Of a stretch of DNA of 64,000 nucleotides, positions 49,123-60,230 are shown in pieces. Within the stretch, counting starts at the first letter, position 1, and each line of letters begins with the position of its first letter. Source of the stretch: Amblyomma americanum (taxonomy: Eukaryota > Arthropoda > Arachnida > Ixodida > Ixodidae); contig NC_135506.1 of assembly GCF_052857255.1 (NCBI RefSeq), forward strand, positions 75,095,056 through 75,159,055, in the 5' to 3' direction. The position numbers and the translations under genes are program-made. Under the pieces are notes generated by a model. That model was not told the DNA's origin and made no database searches. It saw only the letters and a program-made list of their open reading frames with translations.

Positions 49123-52100
49123 TTTTGACGAAAAATGTATTGACTTGACTATAGATTTCAATATTTGCATACAACAGAAGCACAAAAACTAATATCTTAT
49201 CTTTGCCGTTACCGATCCACTTCTATTCATGGGATATCTAGGCGCTGTTTGTCCGCAGTGCAAACGCATGACTCTGCGCACCTTATCCTGCACTATTCAA
49301 CCTTTCCTTCGGGCCTGCATTACGTATGCTATGCATCAGTTGGGAATAAGCGAGAATGAGAGCCGCTGACGCTGGCGTTTTGATCAAGAACTTTGATATA
49401 ATGTTTTTGAAATAAAGATGAGGCTATACGTAATCGAGTGAGGAAACTATTTCAACTAAATCTGAAGTGAGCTCTCTTACGACAATTAAGAGGGAAAATT
49501 CGGCATTCGGCTGGGCAGCCGAATGTCACGACGAAGCCCGCGATAGCTGAGCACAAAGGAAAACGAAGACAAGAATTGGGAGAAACAAACGCGTGAAAAA
49601 AAAAATATTATACGGACACACAAAGTAACTGTACAGGATAGTTGGCGTTGGGGAATCACCTTGGGTTTGATGGCCGATGCTTGCCATAAAGTAGCAAAAA
49701 AAAAAAAACGAAAATAGTTCTAACCTAAATGAAAACAAAAGGCAAATAGCACCACCTTGTCTCATTGTGATTGAAACCGCAATGTGGCATCAGTAGTTAT
49801 TTTGGAAAATACTGATATGTAAACGTTCCAAGCAGGAGTCAAAGGCTGACTACAATCACGCATCAACAACGGTGTAAATGAACGGGTTAAAGGTCATAGC
49901 ACAAACCGCCATAAAGAGAATTTCATTGTTACGTAACAAAAAAGTATTTTTTTTTACTTCCTAACGTATTTCAATACCAAAACCGATGAGAACGAAGCTT
50001 ACAAAGCACGGCGGCACGTATTTTGTACGCAGAAGAGGAAACTAGACTACAAAATCGTCTACATTAATGCAACGAGTGCCAATCGCTAACATGTGAAGTC
50101 AAACACGATTCCTGAAGTCTTTCGCTGCATGAACGGATCTGAAATGCTCAAGGATTGTTTCATCGTTTATTTAAACTCGTCCATTCGTGCGTCTAATCTT
50201 CGCACCAAAAAAAGAAGAAGAAATATTATAGGTGGGCTAGCGGTTCTTGCGCGTTAGCGCAGTAAACACCTTTTTACCTCGTACAAGTGAGAATGCTTCA
50301 TAATAAAGGCTAAGCAGTCTTCGCAATGACAAAGTTAAAATAAACGACACAGCGTTAAGCGCACCGGGAGAATGCGCGCTTAGAAGGAAAGCGTAAGCGG
50401 ATTGACGCTAAGATCCGCAGTAAACGCTAGCGTTGAAGCGGTACAACAGGTTACTTTCAACAGAAAAAAAAGCGAAAGGGCATTAGGGAAGGAACGGCGT
50501 TTGAAAGAAATCCCGAAAGGGAAAAAAGCAAAGCGCACAGTATGCAATAAATCCCCATACTTTGCCTCACTTTGCTTGTCTAGTAGTCGCATCCGCTTTT
50601 TTTTGTGTCGTTTCTTCCGGCCCGCCCCTTTCCCTCCTTCGTATTTCTGCCGGAAAACTCAACTCCCCGTCCAAGGAGAACCAAGTCCGTTTTTTCTCCC
50701 ATTTTTCGCTCCGTGTTTTCTTGTGCTCCTTCCCGCATTTTCCCCGGCAACCTTTATATTGCAGCTTTTTTTTTATTTGTGTGCTTGGCTGCCCCTTTTC
50801 TTCATTCGGTACAAAGTGCTTGCTTGGTGCTGTTATCTTGGGCTACTAGTTTGGTGATTTTAGCAATTTATTTTTGTTTCCATTTGCAAGCGCGATTTTA
50901 CATGAAAGTCACCCCCTTCGCTTACGTGGTACGTGATGAAAACAAAGCATGAACGCAATTTGGCAGTCTTAGAAATGAGACGAGAGCTTAGTTTCATACT
51001 TCGTCGCGTTAAAACCGTGCAGTGCTGTGATGACACTTCACTTGAACCGGTCGCCGGCAGCCATAGGAAATAGCCACGAAACAGTTTAGGCATGGTTTCT
51101 TGTACATGTTCGGGTGATGACTTTCTAGGTACTTTGGACAAATCTTCTCATTGGTCGTTATCAAGATGACTGATGAGGCTAATCAAAAGAGCGCAACCCA
51201 CAATACAAAAGAGCGTCCTGCTTAATCACAAGATGATCTGGAACGCCGAAGCGCACATGCGCAGACATGTGTAAAAGTAAGCTGGGAATGCTCCTCGTGC
51301 AAGTTCAACATTATTGGACAAATATCCTGAATATTGGAAAACTGTAAGGCACAGGTAATGAAATAATGAGGGTAATAGTCCATTTTGCATCATGCAGCAA
51401 AATCTTTCTTTTGTAATGTTTTAGCATCGAGCAGTTAGTGAGCAACAGAAAAAATAAGGAGGGTCGTTACTGACGATAGCAAAAACGTTAATAGCAGAAG
51501 AATGTAAGCCTGCCAAAGGCAGATCTGCGGATATAATGATTGTTGTAGTGAAATCTTACAATCTGTCAAAAAATTTCGCTCACAAACTGTTTCTCGTTCA
51601 AAAATGTTTTTGTTCAGAATTTTTTGGTATGAAGTTCTTGGCATGACACACCAAATAGCAAGTAACTTGAAAGCGTACACGCTAACAATTTTCGATTGTG
51701 TGGTTTCTTCTTACGTAGGGTGTACAAGAAAATAGCTAACGTGGGTCACCTTGGGGGATTCAGTTTTTGCTTGGTACATAACGTGCTGATCGATTTCAAC
51801 TGCCAAACGTTCGCTGTGGCGTTGACTTATATATCAGGTTATGTGAGACTTAAAAAAAATACAGTATAACTTTTTCGACTCTTTAATCCACTCCAACTCT
51901 TGCGCCATTCTGTCCCAGAAGCGGTATCAATATCAAATGAATATGCAGCTATTATATAATAGTCTTTGAATGTCTCTCGTGCCTTGAAGTTTAAGTTGAC
52001 TATCAGCGTGAGTGAAGAAATTTAGTTATGAATTATTTACTGCTTGTAAGAGAACTCCACGTGGAGGTAGAGGTTTACCAATGTTTTGCGCATCCTTACA

Positions 52101-52884
52101 AAGAGCGAACAGTGAATAAGCCAAAACCCTTCAGTAGCCCAGACTCGACTCTGCTTTCCACCAACCGAGGCTTCAGACAGCAATGCAACACAGCACACTT
52201 TCAATGCGAAAGAAGTGCTTTTTTCTTGTGAAACTGACTTTTTGTGAAATTTTGCCTTGAGGGAGTCCTTGGTTTATGCAGAAATGAAATAAATGTAAAT
52301 AGATATTCCCGCGACTGGGTGCAAGAACCACAGCGGCGCTAACAGAACAGATTCGCTGGCCACTGCACGAAAGCATCATGCCACCGCCCCAGCCGGCCAT
52401 GCATCGTGTTAAACTGCAATGCATTCTCGTGCTGTGCATTGCACATCGTCGTCTTCATCAACTTCCATCTGCGGTGCGAACAGATGAGACCAGTGTAACC
52501 TCGATCAGAGGTTAACGTGAGTTTAATATCATCGCCGGACGTGCCATTGATACCGCAAATCAATACCATGAGCAAACCTGGGTAAACACATGCTGTCGCT
52601 CGTCTACTGGGTCTAACTACGTGAAAACTCTACCACTATTCTGCAGTAGTCAGCATTCTAATGCCATCGCGCTGAAAAAGTCTGGCTGCTTAGCGCACGT
52701 CCACCGGCCAATCATGATAGTCAAAGAAAAGGGCACCTTCTAATGGTGAGGGCACTGGCGTGAAAGAAGTTTCGCAAAATCCACCGCTTGCCTGACACCG
52801 GCAGGGCTTTGACCTGGAAGCGTTGCACGAATGGCAGGAAGAAAGCACTGGCCAATCACGATTGCCACTAAGAAACGCGCCGAT
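49123..52884. other. Anonymous 3.8-kb DNA, no confident gene
   Basis: Contains a perfect short palindrome, CATTCGGCTGGGCAGCCGAATG, at 49504-49525. The longest frame is 151 codons at 50402-50857, rich in Phe, Leu and Pro in a pyrimidine-rich region, without recognisable domain. Nothing else recognised. Confidence 0.4.
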
Positions 52885-53574
52885 TCAGCGTCGGCAGCGC
52901 TGCACCTTTCTTCCGCGAGGAAGAAAATATGGAAGGTCATCGTGGCAAACGAGGGAAACGTGCCCAGGTACTAACGCCTCGAAAGGAAATCTCACCCAAA
53001 ACGTCACCGCCTCGACGAGACTAATGTTCGTGGTGCTTATCAAAGAAAAAGCGGCTGCCCGGAAACCTTTTCGGCGCAGGAAGTTGTGGAGGTGCGGTGG
53101 GGAGGTAGAGAGAGGTCCGAATATTACCTTGGGGCCACCGTGGGTAGCGAAGCGTATTACCGGAGGAAATAGCCTGTGAAACTTCGTTCTCGTTGCGTTG
53201 GGAGCGCCGGATGGTTTTATTTTTGCCTCCGCGATATTACTTCTTACAGCCTCCGTGGTTCTCAACGCCATTACGATTTTGAAAATTTTGCGACGGGAAA
53301 ACGAGAGTACGGAATGGGATGGTCGGTGGCCGTGGGAAAAGTAGCGAAAAGGTCGCGAATAGGGAGAGTAGATTTGGAGCAAGGTCGGCAGTTGGCCATG
53401 GCAGCGGGAAGCACGCGCTACATCGGAAATAGTGGAGTGAGGCTTGAAAATAAAAGGGGAGCTGGAACTACTACGTAGTTCATGAGATTGCCTCTGCGCA
53501 ACTCGGCGCCTGCGACAATCTGAGGGAAAAATATTATTACGCGTTTGTAGCAGTACTACGAAAATTAGAAGCAA
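52885..53574 (-). other. Longest non-repetitive open frame, unassigned
   Basis: A 229-codon minus-strand frame, Ser/Arg/Pro-rich and basic, without any domain I recognise. Two frames of about 100-120 codons run across the same interval on the other strand, so low stop density rather than coding may explain it. On the plus strand AAAATAAAAGGGG at 53448-53460 followed by a GC-rich stretch resembles a TATA-type promoter or LTR promoter region, but no paired terminal repeat was found. Confidence 0.12.
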
Positions 53575-53710
53575 TTTTCAGCGGCGCGAAGGACTAAGCG
53601 TTCACTGTGAGCCGCATCTGTCCAATTATTTTTGGGCAGTTAACTGTCTGTGCGCTGCTTGCAAGTGTGCAAGAATTGCCGAAACGTCACTAAGTTATGT
53701 TCTTTAGTTA

Positions 53711-54015
53711 ATAGAGAGTTTTAGTATTGCGGGCTTAGCGTGATTGTGTGCTTAGCGCAACAACGTGTCCTGAGTGCGCATGCGCAGAACACAAACGTAG
53801 AAATAGCGTTGGCGTACGCATGCAATTTTCAGGAGTTAACGTTGCGGCATTTGCGCTTTTAGCGTCAAATCATGTTGGCGTCTTTCCAAGCGAGAGCCCC
53901 CGCTTCAGCGCACTAAAGCATAGCTCCCATGTCTCTCCCACTTGGAGAGACATACCCTTTGCCCTGCAGTAGTTGTAGTCAGGCTGATGATGATGATGGT
54001 GATGATGATGATAAT
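53711..54015 (+). mobile_element. Short element ending in LINE-type (GATGAT)n tail
   Basis: The 3' end CCTTTGCCCTGCAGTAGTTG, TAGTCAGGCTGATGATG (53956-53992) aligns without gaps to the 3' end of the LINE at 56311-56347, with 28 of 37 positions the same, and is followed by (GATGAT)n. The body upstream is non-coding and carries GTGCGCATGCGCAGAACAC and CAGGAGTTAACG. A SINE that borrows the LINE's 3' end, or a heavily decayed LINE end, are the two readings. The left boundary is a guess. Confidence 0.5.
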
Positions 54016-55409
54016 GCTGTTCCGGTCGGCACGCTTACTGATAACTGCTGGTTCTGTTGCCTTTAGCTATGACTTAACATGCTTCGATGACAAAGTGTAA
54101 GCTGTAATTAAGCCCAGTTTTTGAGATACGCTCTCGAGTCTGGCGCTTCTGGGTCTAATGAAGTGTGAAGCTGCGCTGCAACCGTTTCAACTTTCTGGAA
54201 CGTGACACAAACGTCCCGAACAAAGAAAAAATAGATTTCAAGTTTTGACATGGTGTTTTATGTATTTAGATAATGTAACACTAGAATTTACATTAAATTT
54301 AGAAATATGTTTCACCAATAGGCTTCATCTGACGGTAAATATTCTTGCTCGTACGGTTTGCACTTAGCAATGCGCTGACTACATGGCGCCGCTGTTCTAC
54401 GTTTCATTTTTGGCGGTATTTTAATTTATTGGGCATTTCGCTGACGCAAATGAGTATTACTGTATAAATTGGCTCAAAAGACTGCGAAGTATGACATTTT
54501 CTCAAATTAGTGGCAGTGGCTGCCATTTTAAAAGAGCTTTTCGCCTTCGTGTAAAGCAGATCGCGTGTAATGTTTTCAGAACACAATGCTAATACTGTCT
54601 TTGCAATAAACTGCTTACGGCACACCAACGTAATTTCCCTTAGGTCCACTATCCAAACTCATACGTAACGCATCCGGCTGGAATGGTGACTTGTTCGCCC
54701 AGCGTTCACTAAAAAAAAGAAAACTTGTGATAGAGGCGTGTATATGCAGCTTCCAGCCTGTCAGGCAAGCCTAAGTAACAGAAGAACTCTCAGAGATGCA
54801 GAGAGGACAGCTCTGACGACCAATGGTTCCGAGTCATCTCTCAGCTATGGCGACAACAACGAAAACAACTAACAAAGAACAAGATTATAAAAAATAACAT
54901 CAAAAACAACCACAGTAAAAGCTTTCAGCGCCTTGCTTTTCTCTACAGTTGGGGATAAGAGTTAATGGAGAATACCTTGCTGAGTCACTCAGGAGATGAA
55001 CTGCAAAGCATCATGAATGAGTTAGACAGGCAGAGGAGAACAGTGGGTCTAAAAACGAACATGCAGAAAACCAAAGTATTGTTCAACAGTCTACCAAGGG
55101 AACAGCAGTTCACAATTGGCATCGAGGTGATGGTAGTGGTAAGGGAATACGTCTAATTAGGACAGGTAGTGACAGCTGATCCGGATTATAAGAGGGAAGT
55201 AACTATCGAAGGATAAGAATGGGGTGGAGCGCATATGACAGGTTCTCTCAAATCATGACTGGCAGTTAACCAATATCCCTCAAGAGAAAAAAGTGTACAA
55301 CAGCTGTTTCTTACCGGTACTCACCTATGGGGCAGAAACGTGGAGGCTAACGAAAAGGGTTCAGCTTAAGTTTGGACAACGCAGCGAGCTATGAAAAGAA
55401 AAATGATAG

Positions 55410-56060
55410 ACCATCTACGCGACATTGTTTGGAAACTTGGTAGGGCAGTGCTGCTCACTTGTGATTGGCTAGAGCGGTGGAGTGTGTTGCGCTCCAGTAC
55501 CTGTCCGGATTGCCAGCTTCCGGAATCTAATCACCACGCTAATCACCTGCATGGTAGCGCCTGTCTTGTGGCACCCGATTCACCCGGCACCCGCTTCCCC
55601 GGCAGCCGTTTTGCTCGCCTGTTAATTGTTGCGGGTCTTTTTAGCTTATCGCACAGTCGACGCACCGCGGTCGCCGGCGTTTTCCGACGCCGGGCTGTGT
55701 GGAGGAACTTGTTTCTTGTCGGAGGAACTCTTATTCTTGGGAGAGGAAAAGTTTCTCCGAGAGTTGCGCCCATTCATTTCTCTTAGCAAAGATTGTTTTG
55801 TTCTGGTTTTTATGACAAACTGGCGCTAAGGTCCCTCTTTTTTTTATGTGTCAGAGTATTGCTGTTTCACGGTTCTCTCAATAGGTATGCTATCCCGTTT
55901 TGTATTGCCCACGAGAAATTTCTGTTAGTTACTGAGAAATGCTTATGGTACCTCTTTAATTGGCTCGCCTTACATGCTTAGCTTCATGTCAACTTGTGAA
56001 TGCCAATGTACCTTGTAACCTTGGCATATGTATACATGTAAATAATTTTTTTCTTTTGAG
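55410..56060. mobile_element. ~650-bp insertion within the LINE
   Basis: The LINE coding breaks after A-M-K-R-K-M-I (AAAATGATAG, ending at 55409) and resumes at GGTTTAGCGTTAAGAGACC (from 56060), which continues the same protein. The intervening DNA has no LINE similarity. It is GC-rich in the first half (CACCGCGGTCGCCGGCGTTTTCCGACGCCGG near 55664-55693) and AT-rich in the second. I could not see terminal inverted repeats, a clear TG…CA LTR structure or a definite target duplication, so its class is unknown; a solo LTR is one option. Confidence 0.6.
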
Positions 56061-56338
56061 GTTTAGCGTTAAGAGACCAATAGCGGGCAGAGTGGGTGAG
56101 GGAACAAACGCGGGTAATGACATCTTAGTCGAAATCAAGAGGAAGAGATGATCTTGGGCAGGGCATGTAATGCGAAGGCAAGATAACCGCTGGTCCTTAA
56201 GGGTAACGGAGTGGATTCCAAGAGAAGGAAAGCGTAGCAGTGGGTGGCGTAAAGTTAGGCGGGCGGATTAGATTAAGAAGTAGAGAGTTAATTTGAGAGA
56301 CAAAGGAGAGCCTTTTCCGTGCATTATGCGTACACAGG

Positions 56339-56362
56339 GTGATGATGATGATGATAATAATT

Positions 56363-56395
<33 letters not shown>

Positions 56396-56396
56396 A
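56339..56396. repeat. (GAT)n LINE tail microsatellite
   Basis: About 58 bp of GATGAT with one ATAATAATT interruption, directly at the 3' end of the LINE. Tails of this type arise during LINE reverse transcription and then slip. Confidence 0.95.
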
Positions 56397-56400
56397 ACAC

Positions 56401-57879
56401 TGAACAGTGGATGCACCACATTTATAAGTATGCTACAACGTCAAACAGGGGTAAATTTCAATCCCATCGCCACAGATGTCACCTCAAGAAAGCGGTCTAC
56501 TTACGGCCCACATATGGCCACCTTTCGTACTTGGTCGGTGGAAAACATCCTAAACGGTCATAAAAACAAACGGGGGCATTCAACGTCAGCAAAATACAAG
56601 AGGAAACAGCGAAATAGCCTCTAGAGGAAGTCACTTGGAGATTTTTCGTCGGAAGAAACACATAAATAACAATGTACGCCGAGAACAGTCTCTAAGGACC
56701 CCTGGCTTCCGACATTTCGCCACTGTCCTCTCCGGCACAGACGCCAGTCTACGAGGGCTAAGTCGCCTACTATCGCTGGGGCCCTGAACACTTCCTTGAC
56801 AAATGTAAAAAAAAAAACGGTTATGCCTGAACCGTTCTTCGAAGTCTTAGTTGGAATACGACGCATAAAAACGAAAATATTCCAAGCATATGCCGAGAAT
56901 TTTTTGTGTTTATTCTGTTGTTAACGTATATGTGTGCAACACGATAATTATTTTTCTTTGCATAACTCGTTCAAATTTTTGTGTACTTCTGTTGTCAATC
57001 TATGTGTGTCCCACCCCTCATGTAATACCCTCACACGAGAGTCTTTAAGGAAATAAAGTTAAGTGAAGTCAAGTCGCTTGGTGACCTGCTTTTTAGAACA
57101 CGGTAATGAAAATAGGAATCATTTTGCCCATCCCTGCTTCATGCCCCTCCACTTTCTCTCCGGTGCCAAGCGGAGAGGTTATCTGGTACATTACGTCAAC
57201 TCCACTCATCATACTTTCTCATCTCATGGCGAAGTTTTGAAGCTGAACAGCCAAATAAACGCAAACAGTACAGGACGCCACAGGCGACGTGCTAAAATAA
57301 CAGCCTTGTGCAACTAACAGCACCGCCACCGGTGAGTTCTCAGTGCACTGTAACAACTGGAGCACACTGGAAGTGCCCGCCACTTTTATGCTCTGCGCCT
57401 TTTTTCTCCAGTCCTTACGCTCAGAAATGTGCGCCAAGCAAAGCTAGACTTTTCTAGCCTGGCTTCCACGCTTTATTTATGTATCCATACTTCACCCCTT
57501 TCCTCCCCAGCGCCTGGCTCGTAATATTCCCCGCGCTCTCAGTGAAGATGGCTCTGGGACAGAGATCTGCATCAAGAGTAATTAAACGCCACGAGGCGAG
57601 TGGCCGGGCACGACTGGCAGGCGCCCTGGGCAGTTCATGTCATGCACTCAGAGAAGATGCAGCTCGGCAGAGAAGCTGTGGGCTGTGCGGGCTGTCGGGG
57701 CACTGTAATGGCCCGTTCTCATAGCATGCGGCGGTGACATATATGTGAAGGGTACCAGGAGAGCGGAACGCTCGTATTTTGTTCTTTCTCTGTCACCTGT
57801 GCCGAATTTTTTCTGCACTAAATGCGTGCAGTGTTCCTGAGGTTAGAGCGGGCGTCATCTAGGCGGCAAAAACACCTAG
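56401..57879. other. Anonymous DNA, no gene seen
   Basis: Frames under 85 codons without domains. Nothing recognised. Confidence 0.4.
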
Positions 57880-58200
57880 AGTAGGAAGGGAGGATCGAAG
57901 GAAAGGAATGGAGGATAGGAAGGAAAGGTGTGAGGAAGCAATGCAAGGAAAGGGAAAAGGAAGGCAGAAAAGTCAAAAAATGAACGTTACGAAGGAAAGA
58001 AGAAGGAAAGAAAAAGCACGGAAAACAAAGGAAGAGATGAAGAAAAGCAGGGAAAAAAAAGAAAGTACAGGAAAGGAAGAAACAAACGAGGGAAAAAGGA
58101 AAGAAACGAAGGAATAAAGAAAGGAAACAAAATAAAGCAACGAACGAAGTAACGGAGAAAAGGAATGGAATTAAAAAAAAACTGAAACGAGAAAGGGAAC
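57880..58200. repeat. Polypurine tract of about 320 bp
   Basis: GGAAAGGA-type sequence, strongly biased to A and G on the plus strand with scattered C and T. It makes a Lys/Glu-rich forward frame and Phe/Ser/Leu-rich reverse frames that are not real proteins. Long purine runs of this kind can form triplex DNA. Confidence 0.85.
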
Positions 58201-58504
58201 CCTTTGTCACCGAGGCAATGTCGAAGTCCACACGAGCTAAGTGGTATGTGCATTTAGACAGATTCATTGTACACATACTGTAGCGGAGAAGGTGTGAGGT
58301 GTGTCCTGAATCTTCGTACCAAAAAGTCGGAGATGAGAACCCATGTCAGAGTGCGATGACGCCTGAGGAATCTGTGATGATGTCCGCGTGGTTTCTATGG
58401 GACGAAAAGGGCGCACAGAGGATGCGTAGTGAGTCCCGAATGACCAACAGCTCTACCTGTGTCGACGGCCAGGCGGCTAGGCAGGCATATGAAAAGGTTG
58501 CGGT
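58201..58504. other. Anonymous DNA, no gene seen
   Basis: A 75-codon frame at 58299-58526 has no recognisable domain. Nothing else identified. Confidence 0.35.
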
Positions 58505-58772
58505 TTCTCTCATTTCAGAAGGGTAGATACTTTTGTTTGTTGGTTCATTTCAAGGGTAGAATTCATAGCGAAAAAAAAGACAGGGACACAGAAAGACGAC
58601 ACCACAGAGCGCTAACTTCCAACAAAGATTTATTTCGTAAAAGAACGGTGGTTTTTATATACTGACTTATCATACAATAACTATCAAATCACAGCTAGCA
58701 AAGCGCTCTGTGGTGTCGTCTTTATGTGTCCCTCTCTTATTTTGCGCTATGAATTCTACCCTTCTCTCATTT
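58505..58772. mobile_element. Foldback PLE-type terminal repeat with direct repeats
   Basis: Arms at 58552-58613 and 58702-58763 are inverted copies with 58 of 62 positions paired, starting AAGGGTAGAATTCATAGCG and ending ACCACAGAGCGCT. The 88-bp spacer has AACTTCCAACAAAGATTTATTTC. An 11-bp direct repeat, TTCTCTCATTT, flanks the unit at 58505-58515 and 58762-58772, overlapping the right arm by two bases. The GACGACACCACAGAGCGCT/AACTTCCAAC sequence is one I associate with ends of tick Penelope-like elements. The direct repeats indicate insertion rather than local rearrangement. Confidence 0.68.
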
Positions 58773-59264
58773 GTTCTGGACAAGCTATAGCCAAGGTCAC
58801 GTGATCTGCGCTCACACTAGCTTTGACTTAAACCACCCGCTGACAGAGATAATTTCCGGTCTCAGATGGGGCACCATCGTCCGCTCACTGCGCAATCACT
58901 CAGGTGGCCAATGGCTCATGTATACATGCTGTTCATGCGCCGAATTCCCGTGACTTTCCGAGAAAGCCACGGTGGTTATGCTGGGCACGAATCGAGAGGC
59001 GACACAGAGCCGTCTTCTATATACTTTACAACAGCTCAGGCTTCAGAGGTACTTTACGCACCTTGAACCGCATTTTGAACAGAGGGGTGAATGAGGTCCT
59101 GAAAGAAGATCCTGTTGAGTTGAGTTGAATGCTACAGGTAGTATTAGCCTTTCTTATTCTTCCGGTAATTGCTCCACCGTAGCGTCACTTTTAAGTTAAT
59201 AATGAGCGAAAACCTGCCGGATCTGCCCCGCTATGCGCACAGTAACTTATAATAGTACATATTG
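58773..59264. other. Anonymous DNA, no gene seen
   Basis: Overlapping short frames only. TTGAGTTGAGTTGAA at 59115-59129 is a small tandem motif that could be the tail of an old insertion. No further support. Confidence 0.35.
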
Positions 59265-59400
59265 CACTCCAGCAGTCACTATCTATGCACACATTCACTC
59301 AAAGCAGAACAAAGTCCACTCCAGAAGTCACCATCTACGCACATATTCAGTCACAGTAGAACATAGTCCATAATTTCTATCACCTACGCGCACGGGTGTC
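59265..59400. repeat. 52-bp minisatellite, about 2.6 copies
   Basis: Units begin at 59265 (CACTCCAGCAGTCACTATCT), 59317 (CACTCCAGAAGTCACCATCT) and 59369 (CATAATTTCTATCACC), spaced exactly 52 bp. Units share ATCTA[T/C]GCACA, ATTCA and GCAGAACA/GTAGAACA. The third is partial and more diverged. It has no coding meaning. Confidence 0.85.
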
Positions 59401-59479
59401 TAAGGGTACGCGGGCGTTTTCGCATAAAATAAATTCATGCACACTAGCAGCAATAATTAAGTGTATGGAACGGGACTTT

Positions 59480-60230
59480 AGCGACGTAATTTAATTTTTT
59501 GTGTCACCGGCTGTCGCGCACTTACACGGTCACAACGTGCAATGATCCTCCGCGCGCGCATTGGCTGCGTGTGGCCCGGGGAATGACGGGTGCGTCACGG
59601 AATCGCGACGAGTGATGTGTGTGACGGATGCGGTGCAGTGGAAACACTAGAACACCTGCTCCTTCGCTGTTCCGCGTTCGCCGATGCTCGTCGCGATATG
59701 CTCGCGGCCTATAGGGCGCAGGGCATACTACCAGACTCCATCAAGACGCTATTGTGGCCGCAGGGCAGTGCGCGCACTCGTGAGCGAACTTTGGTGAGCC
59801 TCTGTGCATTCCTCGAACACACGGGCTTGACGTCCCGTCTGTTCTCTGTCAGGTAGTTACACGCAGTGACCGAACGCTCCGCGAGTTCTACCTTGAACGA
59901 TTAATAACTGGACGCCCCACTCCAGTTGTAACCAACACAGTGCTATGCGCGTGTCTGATTTAATTCCTCTAAAATGAACTAATCACGCGCACAACCTGGA
60001 CACATTTCTTATTGTGTAAATAGTTTGTACATATTACTTCTCCCCCTATCCTCTATTCCTGTCCCCTCACCTCTTTCATTTCATTTCTCCATTCTGCCTG
60101 CTGTCCTTTATTTCCGTTGCCCCAGCTTAGGTGCTTCAGTATCGATGGCAGATGCCGGGGCTAGCAAAAATCTTTTCCTTCCTTTTTACTATTATTTTTA
60201 ATAAAACCACTACACCACTACACCACATCC
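59480..60230 (+). mobile_element. LINE ORF2 C-terminus and 3' UTR, 5' truncated
   Basis: An 88-codon frame (59590-59856) carries C-D-G-C-G-A-V-E-T-L-E-H-L-L-L-R-C, the complete C-terminal CCHC-type motif of Jockey/I-related LINEs. It ends F-L-E-H-T-G-L-T-S-R-L and a stop. A pyrimidine-rich 3' UTR (60040-60130) follows, then AATAAAACCACTACACCACTACACCACA, a short A/C-rich tail at about 60200-60228. Upstream of 59590 the protein is out of frame, so at least one frameshift is present. It is the same general class as the 20398 element, but the UTR and tail differ. Confidence 0.82.

Larger units (their letters stand above)
54949..56400 (+). mobile_element. RTE-like LINE, 5' truncated and interrupted
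   Basis: The 5' part (54949-55409) encodes, across frameshifts, the RT palm-to-thumb region: S-H-S-G-D-E-L, V-G-L-K-T-N-M-Q-K-T-K, then Y-x-x-Q-V-V-T-A-D, L-T-Y-G-A-E-T-W-R-L and A-M-K-R-K-M-I. After a break at 55410-56060 the C-terminal part resumes (L-R-D, E-I-K-R-K-R, W-A-G-H-V-M-R-R-Q-D-N-R-W-S) and ends with a (GAT)n tail. These are hallmarks of endonuclease-RT LINEs very common in tick genomes. Stops and frameshifts show the copy is dead. Confidence 0.88.

Noticed and set aside
57818..58276. 152-codon Phe/Ser/Leu-rich transmembrane-like protein
   Set aside because: It is the complement of a polypurine tract, and Lys/Glu-rich frames open on the other strand for the same reason.
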